Virus record (IMG/VR): IMGVR_UViG_3300031463_000029
Coordinates: 1 to 25,258 of that record
Source of the DNA: a virus
DNA: 25,258 nt
Strand: one strand, 5' to 3'
The position numbers and the translations under genes were made by a program. Under the pieces are notes generated by a model that saw nothing but the letters and a program-made list of their open reading frames with translations, did not search any database and was not told the origin of the DNA. Below, one piece after another: positions 12,142-19,805 of the stretch (position 1 is its first letter; each line of letters begins with the position of its first letter).

Positions 12142-12246
12142 ATGCGGTTCTGGTCTTGCTTAGGGGCGTTGGTTATGCTGGTGGTGTTGTGGGTTTTGGT
12201 TATTTATGGGGTATTCTTTGTGTTGAAGTTATTTTTTGGAGGATGA
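12142..12246 (+). CDS. 34-aa single-pass membrane peptide
   Basis: The ATG at 12142 has GGAGG 8 bases upstream, inside the end of the holin-like gene, and starts 1 base after its stop. It reads MRFWSCLGALVMLVVLWVLV then IYGVFFVLKLFFGG, almost entirely one membrane segment. A longer in-frame extension upstream overlaps the holin-like gene and lacks a site, so I reject it. Its final GGAGG codons provide the ribosome binding site for the methyltransferase. Confidence 0.55.
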   Translation: MRFWSCLGALVMLVVLWVLVIYGVFFVLKLFFGG

Positions 12247-12247
12247 G

Positions 12248-13012
12248 TTGTATAGGATAGAGGAGATTAAAAACAAGATTTTGTGCGGGGATGCTCTGGA
12301 AGTTTTGAAGGAAATACCGAACAATTCTATTGACTTAGTTCTTACCGATCCGCCTTTTATGATTAGTCAAGAAATAAAAATTCATAGAGCATCTAATTTA
12401 AAATATAAAGGAAATGACATAAATTTAGATTTTGGCGAGTGGGATAAACAATGGGGAAGTGAAGAAGATTACTTAAAATGGTGTCAAAAGTGGTTAAAAG
12501 AATGCGTAAGAGTACTAAAACCTTATAAACATTTATTATTTTTCTTTGATAATAAAAAAATCAGTTGTGTATCGGATTTTTTAGAAAAATTAGGAATGAA
12601 AAGAAGAAACCCCTTGTTTTGGATAAAAAGTAATCCAGCTCCACGAGGAAGAAAAGTAGATTTTATGAAATCTGTAGAAATGTGTTTATGGTTCACAAAA
12701 GAAAAAGTTAAGCAAGAATACTTTAATTATCATTTGGGACAACAGAAAGATTATATATTAGCATCTATCCCACAAAATCCACGATATCACCCCACTCAAA
12801 AACCAGAAAAACCCTTGAAGGTATGGATAGATTATCTTACAAATAAAGGAGATATTGTCCTTGACCCCTTTGCGGGAAGTTGCACCACCGCAGCTGTCGC
12901 TAAAAAGTTGGGCAGAAACTATATTATGATTGAAATAAATCCCGAGTATTGTGAAGTAGGTAGAAAAAGATTGGAGAAAATACCAAGTCCATTACCATTA
13001 GGAGAAGAATGA
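12248..13012 (+). CDS. Beta-class DNA methyltransferase (N4-cytosine or N6-adenine)
   Basis: The motif order is that of the beta class: catalytic motif IV TDPPF at residues 33-37, HPTQKPEKPL (181-190) and then the S-adenosylmethionine-binding motif I DPFAGSCTTAAVAKKLG (206-222), followed by YIMIEINPEYCEVGRKRL. The predicted length of about 254 residues fits small orphan phage methyltransferases. It transfers a methyl group to an exocyclic amine, probably to protect phage DNA. DPPF with HPTQKP is seen in both N4C and N6A enzymes, so the base is undecided. I prefer the TTG at 12248, with GGAGG 5 bases before it, to the TTG at 12236. No cognate restriction enzyme is recognised nearby. Confidence 0.88.
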   Translation: MYRIEEIKNKILCGDALEVLKEIPNNSIDLVLTDPPFMISQEIKIHRASNLKYKGNDINLDFGEWDKQWGSEEDYLKWCQKWLKECVRVLKPYKHLLFFFDNKKISCVSDFLEKLGMKRRNPLFWIKSNPAPRGRKVDFMKSVEMCLWFTKEKVKQEYFNYHLGQQKDYILASIPQNPRYHPTQKPEKPLKVWIDYLTNKGDIVLDPFAGSCTTAAVAKKLGRNYIMIEINPEYCEVGRKRLEKIPSPLPLGEE

Positions 13013-13242
13013 AGAAACCTTGTAAAAAAAGTGAGTGTCTAATTTGCGGAGAAGAAGTTGATTGTAATTGGTGGCATCAAGTTAAAGAACATAATATGCC
13101 TATTGGTTTTTGGGGTGTAGAGAAAATATCCGACGAACTTCATTATCATCTTGGTTATTTCTGGGAACAAATAAAAGAGTTAATAAACAATCCCAAAAAA
13201 GTGTTTTGTCGGGGACAGAACAAAGAGATATTGAGTATTTAG
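13009..13242 (+). CDS. 77-aa small zinc-binding protein
   Basis: It starts by ATGA overlap with the methyltransferase. Near the N-terminus C-L-I-C-G-E-E-V-D-C is followed by WWHQVKEHN, giving a C-x2-C ... H-x4-H pattern typical of a small zinc finger. The remainder (GFWGVEKISDELHYHLGYFW) is aromatic-rich and helical. Possible roles are DNA binding or help for the neighbouring DNA-modifying enzymes. The family is not recognised. Confidence 0.75.
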   Translation: MKKPCKKSECLICGEEVDCNWWHQVKEHNMPIGFWGVEKISDELHYHLGYFWEQIKELINNPKKVFCRGQNKEILSI

Positions 13243-13255
13243 CAAAGAAGGAACA

Positions 13256-13531
13256 ATGAAAACCAGACGCAAAGGCTACAGTTTAGAAAACCTTGTTGTT
13301 AACCTTGCCAAGCAATATGGCTTAAAAGCGAGAAGACAATGGTTGAGCGGAGCGGGTGAGGGTTATGATGTTGAAATAGAAGGGATGCGTGGTGAGTGCA
13401 AGGTGCGACACGGCGACTTCAAAAGAATATATGAGTGGTTGGAAGGCAAAGATTTTCTGGTAATAAAACAGGATAGAAAACAACCACTTTTTATTTGCGA
13501 TTTAGAAGCGTTTTTAAAAAGGTTAAAATGA
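13256..13531 (+). CDS. PD-(D/E)xK nuclease, Holliday-junction-resolvase-like
   Basis: The 91-residue protein follows the pattern of Hjc-type resolvases: KGYSLENLVV with Glu 11, then LKARRQWLSGAGEGYDVEIE with Asp 38, then GECKVR with Glu 47 and Lys 49. A helix (GDFKRIYEWLEG) and strand (DFLVIKQDRK) follow, as expected. The family cuts branched DNA, which a phage needs to resolve replication intermediates before packaging; related domains also occur in restriction enzymes. The start has only a weak AAGAAGGA site. It is the last gene of the rightward block and ends 15 bases from the end of the convergent endolysin gene, with no clear terminator between them. Confidence 0.75.
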   Translation: MKTRRKGYSLENLVVNLAKQYGLKARRQWLSGAGEGYDVEIEGMRGECKVRHGDFKRIYEWLEGKDFLVIKQDRKQPLFICDLEAFLKRLK

Positions 13532-13546
13532 ATCGAAAAACATCTT

Positions 13547-14176
13547 CTAAACCTTTAAACCACCTTTCCAAACATAATTGCCCTTTTGACTTTTTACCCA
13601 GATGTTGGTATTGCCAACCAGTTCACCAACCACTTCTCCGACAGCGATAAACCTATCACCCTGATGCAATACCTTTGAGCCACAGAGACCAGAATTTCTC
13701 GTCGGCTGATATCTTACATAAAGCGTCGGCACAATCACTTCTACTGCTCTGGGGTATGTTGTCGTCTCTGTATAAGGGGCAATCGCTTTTGGTCGGATGT
13801 TCCTGTAAGAGACAATCGGATAAGGATTGTTTTTCTGCACGCCATCCCAGGGGTCAATGATTGTTTTCTCATCCAGCATTACCACAAAGTGCATATCATT
13901 ACCAAATCTTACATCAGCAATACAAGGAAAGAACTGACTGGTATTACCGCTACCTGCCCACTCCAGTCCCAACAGGGAAGCCGCTCTATCCCAGATAACC
14001 AGACAACCAGCAAGAAAGCCACCACCATTTTTTAAGATGTCGTTGACTTCATCAGGTCTTCTATCCGCCATAATACCCAAACAGGTAATAGCACAACCGT
14101 TTTGACCGATGCTGGTTTTACAAAAACCTAGTTGTTTCCAAGACCAGAGCCAGTTGCGTTGTGAGAATGGTGTCAT
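13547..14176 (-). CDS. Endolysin: C39-like peptidase with C-terminal SH3-like domain
   Basis: The start is the ATG at 14176, with AAAGGAGG just before it; five upstream codons are rejected. The N-terminal part is a papain-like C39 fold: catalytic Cys 28 in SIGQNGCAITCLGIMA, His 96 in GNDMHFVVMLDEK and Asp 108 in TIIDPWDGV. Residues from about 145 (VEVIVPTLYVRYQPTRNSGL ... NIWVKSQKGNYVWKGGLKV) form an SH3-like cell-wall-binding domain. It should cut peptide bonds in peptidoglycan and release progeny. The lack of a signal peptide implies holin-dependent release. It is the last gene of the leftward virion block and converges with the nuclease gene. Confidence 0.85.
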   Translation of the reverse strand: MTPFSQRNWLWSWKQLGFCKTSIGQNGCAITCLGIMADRRPDEVNDILKNGGGFLAGCLVIWDRAASLLGLEWAGSGNTSQFFPCIADVRFGNDMHFVVMLDEKTIIDPWDGVQKNNPYPIVSYRNIRPKAIAPYTETTTYPRAVEVIVPTLYVRYQPTRNSGLCGSKVLHQGDRFIAVGEVVGELVGNTNIWVKSQKGNYVWKGGLKV

Positions 14177-14187
14177 ATAACCTCCTT

Positions 14188-17100
14188 TCATTCTCCATAA
14201 TACTCTTGTTCCAATTCTTGTGTTATGGCTGATTTATCTTTACCTTTCTGTTTCCATTTTTCAAAACTTTCTCTTTTAGGAATAATCAGAACTTGTCTTT
14301 GAGCCACATCCCAATTCACTTTCACACCTTCTTTTTCAACATCTCTTAATAAGGAAATTACTCGTTGATTGTAATTTCTTAAAAGTTTCTGGGCTTCTGC
14401 TGTCTTTCCTTGATCAGTTAATTGATAGGCTTGGTGTAATACGTTAGTCCTATTATCTACTGAAGACAAATCATAAATCTTTGATTGAGTATCTTGTAAT
14501 CTTTTTGTCGCTGCTTTGTAGGTTGGCTGAAATCCTAATTCAGAAAAGAATAATGCTTGAGAAGAAGGAGCGCCTCTTTGTATAGCATTTTTTATTTCGC
14601 TTACAGTGATTGGAATTCCTACTGCATCACCACTTTGCTGAATAAACTTGGTAAATTTAGTTTCAAAACTATCGGCTTGATTATAAATCGGCTTACCAAA
14701 ATTATCAGTTGGAATTTGATTTGAGAATAAAGCATACATCAAATCCAAAACAGGAACACGACGGTTGGCTAACGATTGCCAAATTGGTCTTGTCCAGTCT
14801 TTTTCATAAGTTAAAGTATTCCAAACAATTTCTCTACCTTTATTATCTCTCTGTCCTGTCTCAATCGTAAATAAATCCTGCCAATCCTTAACAGATTTTG
14901 GCATTTTCTTCCACACTCCTTTAACAAGATATGTTCCCACTCCCGCTGTGACTAAATCAAACAATAAAGAATTAGCCATAAAAGCACGTTCTAATCTTCC
15001 ACCTTTTGTAAATGCGCCAAGCATATTTCTAAAATTACCTTCCATATATCCAGGCACAAAGTATAATATTCGTAACCATCTTGTTAATTCTTTAGACCTT
15101 CCTAAAAGTTGTTCATTTAACATACCAAAATTTCTATCTACTGCTCTAGCGGCTACTTGTTGTAAGGTTTCTTTGGTCACCTCTCCTCTTAAAATTCTTT
15201 CAGCGTTTTGTTCTAATAATCTGTTAGTTATATTAGACCACGCTGAAAATTTAACAGCGGGAACGATTTTCTCAAATTGTAATCCTCTTGACGCTTCTGG
15301 AACTGTCAAAACGTTTGCTAAAGGTAGTTTTAAAACACCTTGTAAAATTTGACCTTGCTTAAACATATTAGCAATGTCGCCCAAGGTGGCAAACGCTTGT
15401 TTTTCAAACGGCTGAAATCCTTCTTTGCTTAATCCTCCTACACCAGCCAAAATTGCTTCCTGAAATTCTGGTGTGAAATCTCTCATTGCTTTGGTTCCTT
15501 TAATCAATCCAGTAATCGGAGAAAGCCAAACAGTAGGATTTAAAAGTCCACCCTTTGTAACAGCAGCGTTGGTAGCGATACTTCCTTTTATCCACGTATT
15601 CCACAAATGAAATGCTCCCAATGAATAACGGAAAACAGTTGTTCCAACGCTGGTTTTGTAAAGCATATTTTTAATAGGATTAGAAGAATAATCTGCTTTG
15701 AAGTTTTGTAAAATGTGAAATACATTCGGTTCTATCTTGTATTTAGCAAAAAGGGGGTCAAGCAAAGCGCCTGAAATCCAATCTTCTGTAGCCTTTTTAG
15801 GATGACGAGAGGTTAAAAAAGAGGCTGTTGCTTCTGGTTCTTTTTTTAACAAAGTATCAAGTATCTTACCCGTTTTACTTGTCGCTGTTTTCACTGATTT
15901 ATCTAAAGCAATAAAACTACCATCTTTAATCAAATCCTTCTGAACATCATAAAGGAATCTTAAATTTTGAACATTATTAAATTCTCTAAAGGCTAATTTC
16001 ACTGGATTATATTCTTTTAATCTAAAACCAGCATCGTGAGCCTCAAGTAATAAATCAAAATACTTTTCTTTTGTGAAAGAACGACTAGCAGCAATTTTTG
16101 GAAATCGATTTTTTAACCACGCTTCAACTTGTTTCGGATTTTCATACATACCAGGAAAATAATTCTTAACATAGTGAACATCTAATTCTTTAGGTATAGC
16201 ATCATAAACCATATCAAAAATCTGCCTAACAGATTGTTTTACTTCAGGATGAGCTAAATCAGGATGTAAACCCTTTCCTAAAGTATCGTAAATCTTTTGT
16301 AATCCTTTATTAGTAGGACGGTCTTGACTTGTTACAATGAAAGAAAATTGTTGTTCTTTGGGGAATTTATCAAACCATTTCCCTAATTCTTCTACCGTTT
16401 TATTGACTTGTGGTAAAGGAGTTCTTTTCAATTTCTCAAAAGCAAGAACACCTTTTCTTTCAGCAAGCGTCAAAGTAGTTCTCATCGGTTCGGGAACAAA
16501 AGATTTCCAACCAACCAAGTCTTTAAAAAAATTAGTAATAGGTTGGAGTTTTTCAGCAATCGGATGAGTAATCGGTGTGGTCAATCTTTTTGCTAATTGT
16601 TCTGCCTCTGGCGTAGCGGCTGGCGCTAATCCCAAAGCAGTATATATAGGAAGACTTTTTGCTATCTCTCCCACTCTACCCTTGCCAGGTTCTCTCGATA
16701 ATTGTTCTAACGCAGTCCAAGAAAGTCCACCCGCTGTTGCTCTTGGTAATAATTGAGCAATTCTTGTTCCTAAAGTTGGCACTCCATAACGATAAATCCC
16801 AGTTGCTCCTCCAGTTAAAAGTTTCCGTAATGGAGAAATACCTGCAATACCTTTAACGGCTGGCAATAAGGCTTCTTCACCCGCTATTGCAGGTAAAGTT
16901 TGTCCTACTATCTTACCTACTTCTGTAGCAATCTTTTCTGCTCTTGTTGTTGGGTATCTTTCTCTATAAACTTGAGGAGCGTATTTCTGTAAAGCCTCTT
17001 TTTCTTCAGGAGTTTCTTCTATTCCTATTTTTTGTCTCAACTTTTGAGGCAATAAAGTTTCTATTATTCCTTGTCCAACTGCTTCGAGTCCTCTTTTTGA

Positions 17101-17262
17101 CAAATCCAAAATATCCCTTCCTTCCATCTTTAAACTTTCTAATCTCGTCGGAGCTCGCAATATTTCTTGCCTATCTTCTGCTTGGGTTTTGGTAGGGTGA
17201 AACAATCTAGAAATTAAATCTAGAGGATTTTTAGATTTTTTTAAGAAATCTAGTAAAGGCAT
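14188..17262 (-). CDS. 1024-aa internal virion / ejection protein candidate
   Basis: This is the largest protein in the window. Most of it is helical. Hydrophobic Gly/Ala-rich stretches occur at 115-220 and 760-785. Residues 365-380 (YVKNYFPGMYENPKQ) and 718-750 (LLGRSKELTRWLRILYFVPG and the following YMEGNFRNM) resemble segments of the large polyvalent proteins of phages (LPD38-like). In podoviruses such proteins are stored in the capsid and ejected into the cell envelope with the DNA. Position beside a Gln/Ala-rich coiled-coil protein and before the endolysin supports this. No enzymatic motif is recognised. There is no good ribosome binding site, so translation is likely coupled to the 360-aa gene 2 bases upstream. 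Confidence 0.6.
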   Translation of the reverse strand: MPLLDFLKKSKNPLDLISRLFHPTKTQAEDRQEILRAPTRLESLKMEGRDILDLSKRGLEAVGQGIIETLLPQKLRQKIGIEETPEEKEALQKYAPQVYRERYPTTRAEKIATEVGKIVGQTLPAIAGEEALLPAVKGIAGISPLRKLLTGGATGIYRYGVPTLGTRIAQLLPRATAGGLSWTALEQLSREPGKGRVGEIAKSLPIYTALGLAPAATPEAEQLAKRLTTPITHPIAEKLQPITNFFKDLVGWKSFVPEPMRTTLTLAERKGVLAFEKLKRTPLPQVNKTVEELGKWFDKFPKEQQFSFIVTSQDRPTNKGLQKIYDTLGKGLHPDLAHPEVKQSVRQIFDMVYDAIPKELDVHYVKNYFPGMYENPKQVEAWLKNRFPKIAASRSFTKEKYFDLLLEAHDAGFRLKEYNPVKLAFREFNNVQNLRFLYDVQKDLIKDGSFIALDKSVKTATSKTGKILDTLLKKEPEATASFLTSRHPKKATEDWISGALLDPLFAKYKIEPNVFHILQNFKADYSSNPIKNMLYKTSVGTTVFRYSLGAFHLWNTWIKGSIATNAAVTKGGLLNPTVWLSPITGLIKGTKAMRDFTPEFQEAILAGVGGLSKEGFQPFEKQAFATLGDIANMFKQGQILQGVLKLPLANVLTVPEASRGLQFEKIVPAVKFSAWSNITNRLLEQNAERILRGEVTKETLQQVAARAVDRNFGMLNEQLLGRSKELTRWLRILYFVPGYMEGNFRNMLGAFTKGGRLERAFMANSLLFDLVTAGVGTYLVKGVWKKMPKSVKDWQDLFTIETGQRDNKGREIVWNTLTYEKDWTRPIWQSLANRRVPVLDLMYALFSNQIPTDNFGKPIYNQADSFETKFTKFIQQSGDAVGIPITVSEIKNAIQRGAPSSQALFFSELGFQPTYKAATKRLQDTQSKIYDLSSVDNRTNVLHQAYQLTDQGKTAEAQKLLRNYNQRVISLLRDVEKEGVKVNWDVAQRQVLIIPKRESFEKWKQKGKDKSAITQELEQEYYGE

Positions 17263-17264
17263 TT

Positions 17265-18347
17265 TTAAAGTTTACTAATTATTTTTTGCCAAGTTCCTCG
17301 CAACCAATTTTGCAACCAATTAGATTGTTGTGTTTGTGGTTGTGTTTCAGCTCCAATCGTGGATGGCTCATATAGAGTCTGTTTTCCTCCTCCAGTCGTC
17401 TTTTTTCCCATTATTTTTTCAAATGCGCCAGCCTCTCTCCACTCTACTCCTAAAGCAGCATCAATTGCTTCATTTGGTATGTCTGGAAATTGAGCTTTAA
17501 TTCTGTTCCAAACTACACCCCAAGGTATTCCTTTTTGTAAATCTTGTTGTCCCCTTTTGATTGCGTCATCCCATCTTTTTACTTGCTCCTTCTCAGTTAA
17601 ACCTCCTGTTGTTGCTGCTGCCTCTGATGCTTTTGCCTCCCTTACACTCTCCGCAAACTCCGCTTCCCATCTTCTCCTCTCTTCCGCCGCTTGAGCCGCT
17701 TCTGCCTGTGCTTGAGCAATTTGAGCCAGAAGTTGTTGTCTTGCTTGTTCCTGTTGACCCAAAATTTGGGCAATCTGCGCTTGAACTGATTGCTCTGCTT
17801 GTGTGCCTGCTAATTGTGTTTGCGTTTCTTGTTGAGCCGCTTGCGCCAATAAATCAGCGATAGATTGCTGATAACCAGTTTGAATTTGTTGTATCGCTGC
17901 CATTTCAGGAGTTCCATAAGCGGGTGCGACCCCAGCCGCTGCCGCTCTCGCTTGTTCTGTCCCGACAGTCGTTGTTTGTTGTTGTTGTAGTTGTTGCTGT
18001 TGTTGTGTTGTGCTTTGTCTCAACTGTTCTAATAAAGATTCATACTGCTTCTGGATAGTCGGAATGGTGGCTTGTAATGCCTGAACTTGCGGTTGATAAA
18101 TAGAAGGCAATTGCTGAACTTGTTGCTGTAATTGCTGGACAATCGGAGTATAAGCACCATAATCAGGAGCGGCAGGTTGAGCAGGAGCGGCAGAAGCAGT
18201 AGCCCCTCCTGGTCTCCAACCACTCAGCAATTTTCTCTGTAAAGCAAGATTGGCGGCTGCTGTCCCTGTTGTGTATCCTCGCTTTTGTGCTTCTGACCAG
18301 GGAAGTCCTGTAAGACGTTGCCAAGTTTGATATACTTGCTCTGCCAT
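17265..18347 (-). CDS. Gln/Ala-rich coiled-coil virion protein
   Basis: The protein has 360 residues with an AAGGAGAG site before the ATG. Residues 65-225 are dominated by Gln and Ala with long heptad-like runs (LEQLRQSTTQQQQQLQQQQ, ILGQQEQARQQLLAQIAQAQ), predicted as extended coiled coil. An N-terminal domain (MAEQVYQTWQRLTGLPWSEA) and a C-terminal domain (KRWDDAIKRGQQDLQKGIPW) flank it. Low-complexity coiled-coil proteins beside a giant helical protein are typical of podovirus internal core or ejection sets. The family is not identified by motif. Confidence 0.6.
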   Translation of the reverse strand: MAEQVYQTWQRLTGLPWSEAQKRGYTTGTAAANLALQRKLLSGWRPGGATASAAPAQPAAPDYGAYTPIVQQLQQQVQQLPSIYQPQVQALQATIPTIQKQYESLLEQLRQSTTQQQQQLQQQQTTTVGTEQARAAAAGVAPAYGTPEMAAIQQIQTGYQQSIADLLAQAAQQETQTQLAGTQAEQSVQAQIAQILGQQEQARQQLLAQIAQAQAEAAQAAEERRRWEAEFAESVREAKASEAAATTGGLTEKEQVKRWDDAIKRGQQDLQKGIPWGVVWNRIKAQFPDIPNEAIDAALGVEWREAGAFEKIMGKKTTGGGKQTLYEPSTIGAETQPQTQQSNWLQNWLRGTWQKIISKL

Positions 18348-18390
18348 TTTATCTCTCCTTTTTTATAACTCGATCCTCTCAATTTATATT

Positions 18391-19188
18391 TTACACAATT
18401 TTCTCATAAAAAATAAGATATTTAAAGGTATTAGGATTAACGGAATCTTCGGTAGAAAAATAAAGTTTGCTACTATCAGCCCAAACTTCAATATGCCTTA
18501 CTGTTCCGTTAAAAATACCACTTGTTGGAGTAATAAAATAAGCATCACCATAAACAGAGTCACCAGTTGGATTAAACCAAACGAGATAAATTGGAACATA
18601 TCCTAGATTATGCGTTATATCACCTCTATCTGTAACACTAACACTATTAGACAAAGCAACGGTTAAATTAGAATATTTGCTTGTCATCGATAACTCACTA
18701 TCTTTGGCTGTTAAAACAGAAACTCCTTCTTTAGCAATCTTGATGCCGAAATTATCAATAGAAGGCAATGTTTGTGGTGTACCGCTAAATTGATCAACGA
18801 AAAGGATAATTTTAAAGGTGAAAGTGCGAGTTCCTGTTCCAATATGGGAAATATAGCAATCAAAAAGATTTTGATTTAGATTGTAAAAAACAGCCACTCC
18901 GCCCCAGTTATAATCATCAGGCATTGAAACCGACCCACCCATTAAAGCGGGACGCCATTTATTAGGAATGGTTGAAGATTGAACATAAGGAAAAAAAACG
19001 GGTGGATAAGGCAAAGGATTAGCAACTGTGTTTGTACCTTCTTGTTGAGTACCAGTTAGAGTAACAGTGCAATCTAAAGTGGTATAAATTTTAAAATTAG
19101 ACCATTTGCTGGAATAAATCAGTTGACTCGGTGTAGCGGTCTTGACATCATAACCTTCTTTCGAAATTTTAATTCCATAATTGCCCAT
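18391..19188 (-). CDS. Tail fibre/appendage protein with two GIK-type repeat domains
   Basis: I place the start at the ATG at 19188, one base after the previous stop; the upstream extension would be a hydrophobic artefact of the neighbouring frame. The 265-residue protein begins MGNYGIKISKEGYDVKTATP and has a second, diverged copy at IDNFGIKIAKEGVSVLTAKD. Each copy is followed by a beta-rich domain (for example HNLGYVPIYLVWF). The preceding gene has a third copy. Such beta-rich repeat domains at the end of the adaptor/tail cluster fit a receptor-binding or decoration role. The C-terminus (PNTFKYLIFYEKIV) closes a beta sandwich. Confidence 0.75.
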   Translation of the reverse strand: MGNYGIKISKEGYDVKTATPSQLIYSSKWSNFKIYTTLDCTVTLTGTQQEGTNTVANPLPYPPVFFPYVQSSTIPNKWRPALMGGSVSMPDDYNWGGVAVFYNLNQNLFDCYISHIGTGTRTFTFKIILFVDQFSGTPQTLPSIDNFGIKIAKEGVSVLTAKDSELSMTSKYSNLTVALSNSVSVTDRGDITHNLGYVPIYLVWFNPTGDSVYGDAYFITPTSGIFNGTVRHIEVWADSSKLYFSTEDSVNPNTFKYLIFYEKIV

Positions 19189-19189
19189 A

Positions 19190-19558
19190 TTAACCCGCAC
19201 TTTCTGTTTCTGATACAAAATAAGCAACATTATATGTAGAATTGGGATTAAACAAAGTAACATAAAAAACAATATTTGTCGTGGTTACATAATAGGTAGC
19301 AAGACCTTCTATCGGAATGCAAGGCATTGGATACCATATATTGGGTTCTCCTTCAATAAAAGCAATAACAACTGGTCTGAAAGATAAACCGTGTGGAACA
19401 AACTTAGTACCGTCTCCGTTTATATCTGTTTGAATTGTTGTCGTAGCAAGGGATTTAACCTTAAGACAATTTTTCGCACTTGATAAAATTAAATTTTCCA
19501 AAGTTGCCGTCTTAACATCATATCCTTTTTTGCTAACCTTAATTCCATAATTTGCCAT
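19190..19558 (-). CDS. Tail fibre/appendage protein with one GIK-type repeat domain
   Basis: The 122-residue protein starts MANYGIKVSKKGYDVKTATL, almost the same as the next gene, and continues with a similar beta-rich domain including PHGLSFRPVVIAFIEGEP. It is a clear paralogue of both halves of the 265-aa protein, so this locus arose by domain duplication. It starts directly after the 81-aa gene. A GGAGG motif lies 3-8 bases before the ATG, overlapping the end of that gene. Likely role is a trimeric fibre or baseplate appendage; direct evidence is limited to the repeat and position. Confidence 0.75.
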   Translation of the reverse strand: MANYGIKVSKKGYDVKTATLENLILSSAKNCLKVKSLATTTIQTDINGDGTKFVPHGLSFRPVVIAFIEGEPNIWYPMPCIPIEGLATYYVTTTNIVFYVTLFNPNSTYNVAYFVSETESAG

Positions 19559-19804
19559 CTAAAATCCTCCTTCTTGGCAGCCGATCAAAACACGATCTGT
19601 CGTTCCATCATTAATAATTATCTTTTGATTTTCCAAATCAAAAGTTACTCTACCATCAGTGCTGGAAATCACTCCTACATTCAACTTTGAACCAGATAAG
19701 TTTTCAATCAGGTCGTCCAATTTTGTTGCTGAAGTCAAAGAACTTCCTTCCCCCATTGGTCGGTTTCCATAAGCGTCAAAACCCAAATCTTCTAATGTTG
19801 GCAT
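19559..19804 (-). CDS. 81-aa small tail-fibre-associated protein
   Basis: The ATG at 19804 has AAGGAGG 5 bases upstream; nine upstream codons belong to the end of the previous gene. The protein begins MPTLEDLGFDAYGNRPMGEG and ends with a strand-turn-strand pattern (VTFDLENQKIIINDGTTDRVLI) often found in phage fibre proteins. It likely caps or assembles with the neighbouring fibres. Its size is too small for a whole fibre. Confidence 0.7.
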   Translation of the reverse strand: MPTLEDLGFDAYGNRPMGEGSSLTSATKLDDLIENLSGSKLNVGVISSTDGRVTFDLENQKIIINDGTTDRVLIGCQEGGF

Positions 19805-19805
19805 T

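Noticed and set aside
12064-12246. A 60-residue frame covering the small membrane peptide
   Set aside because: The upstream part overlaps the holin-like gene and lacks a ribosome binding site; the internal ATG at 12142 has GGAGG.
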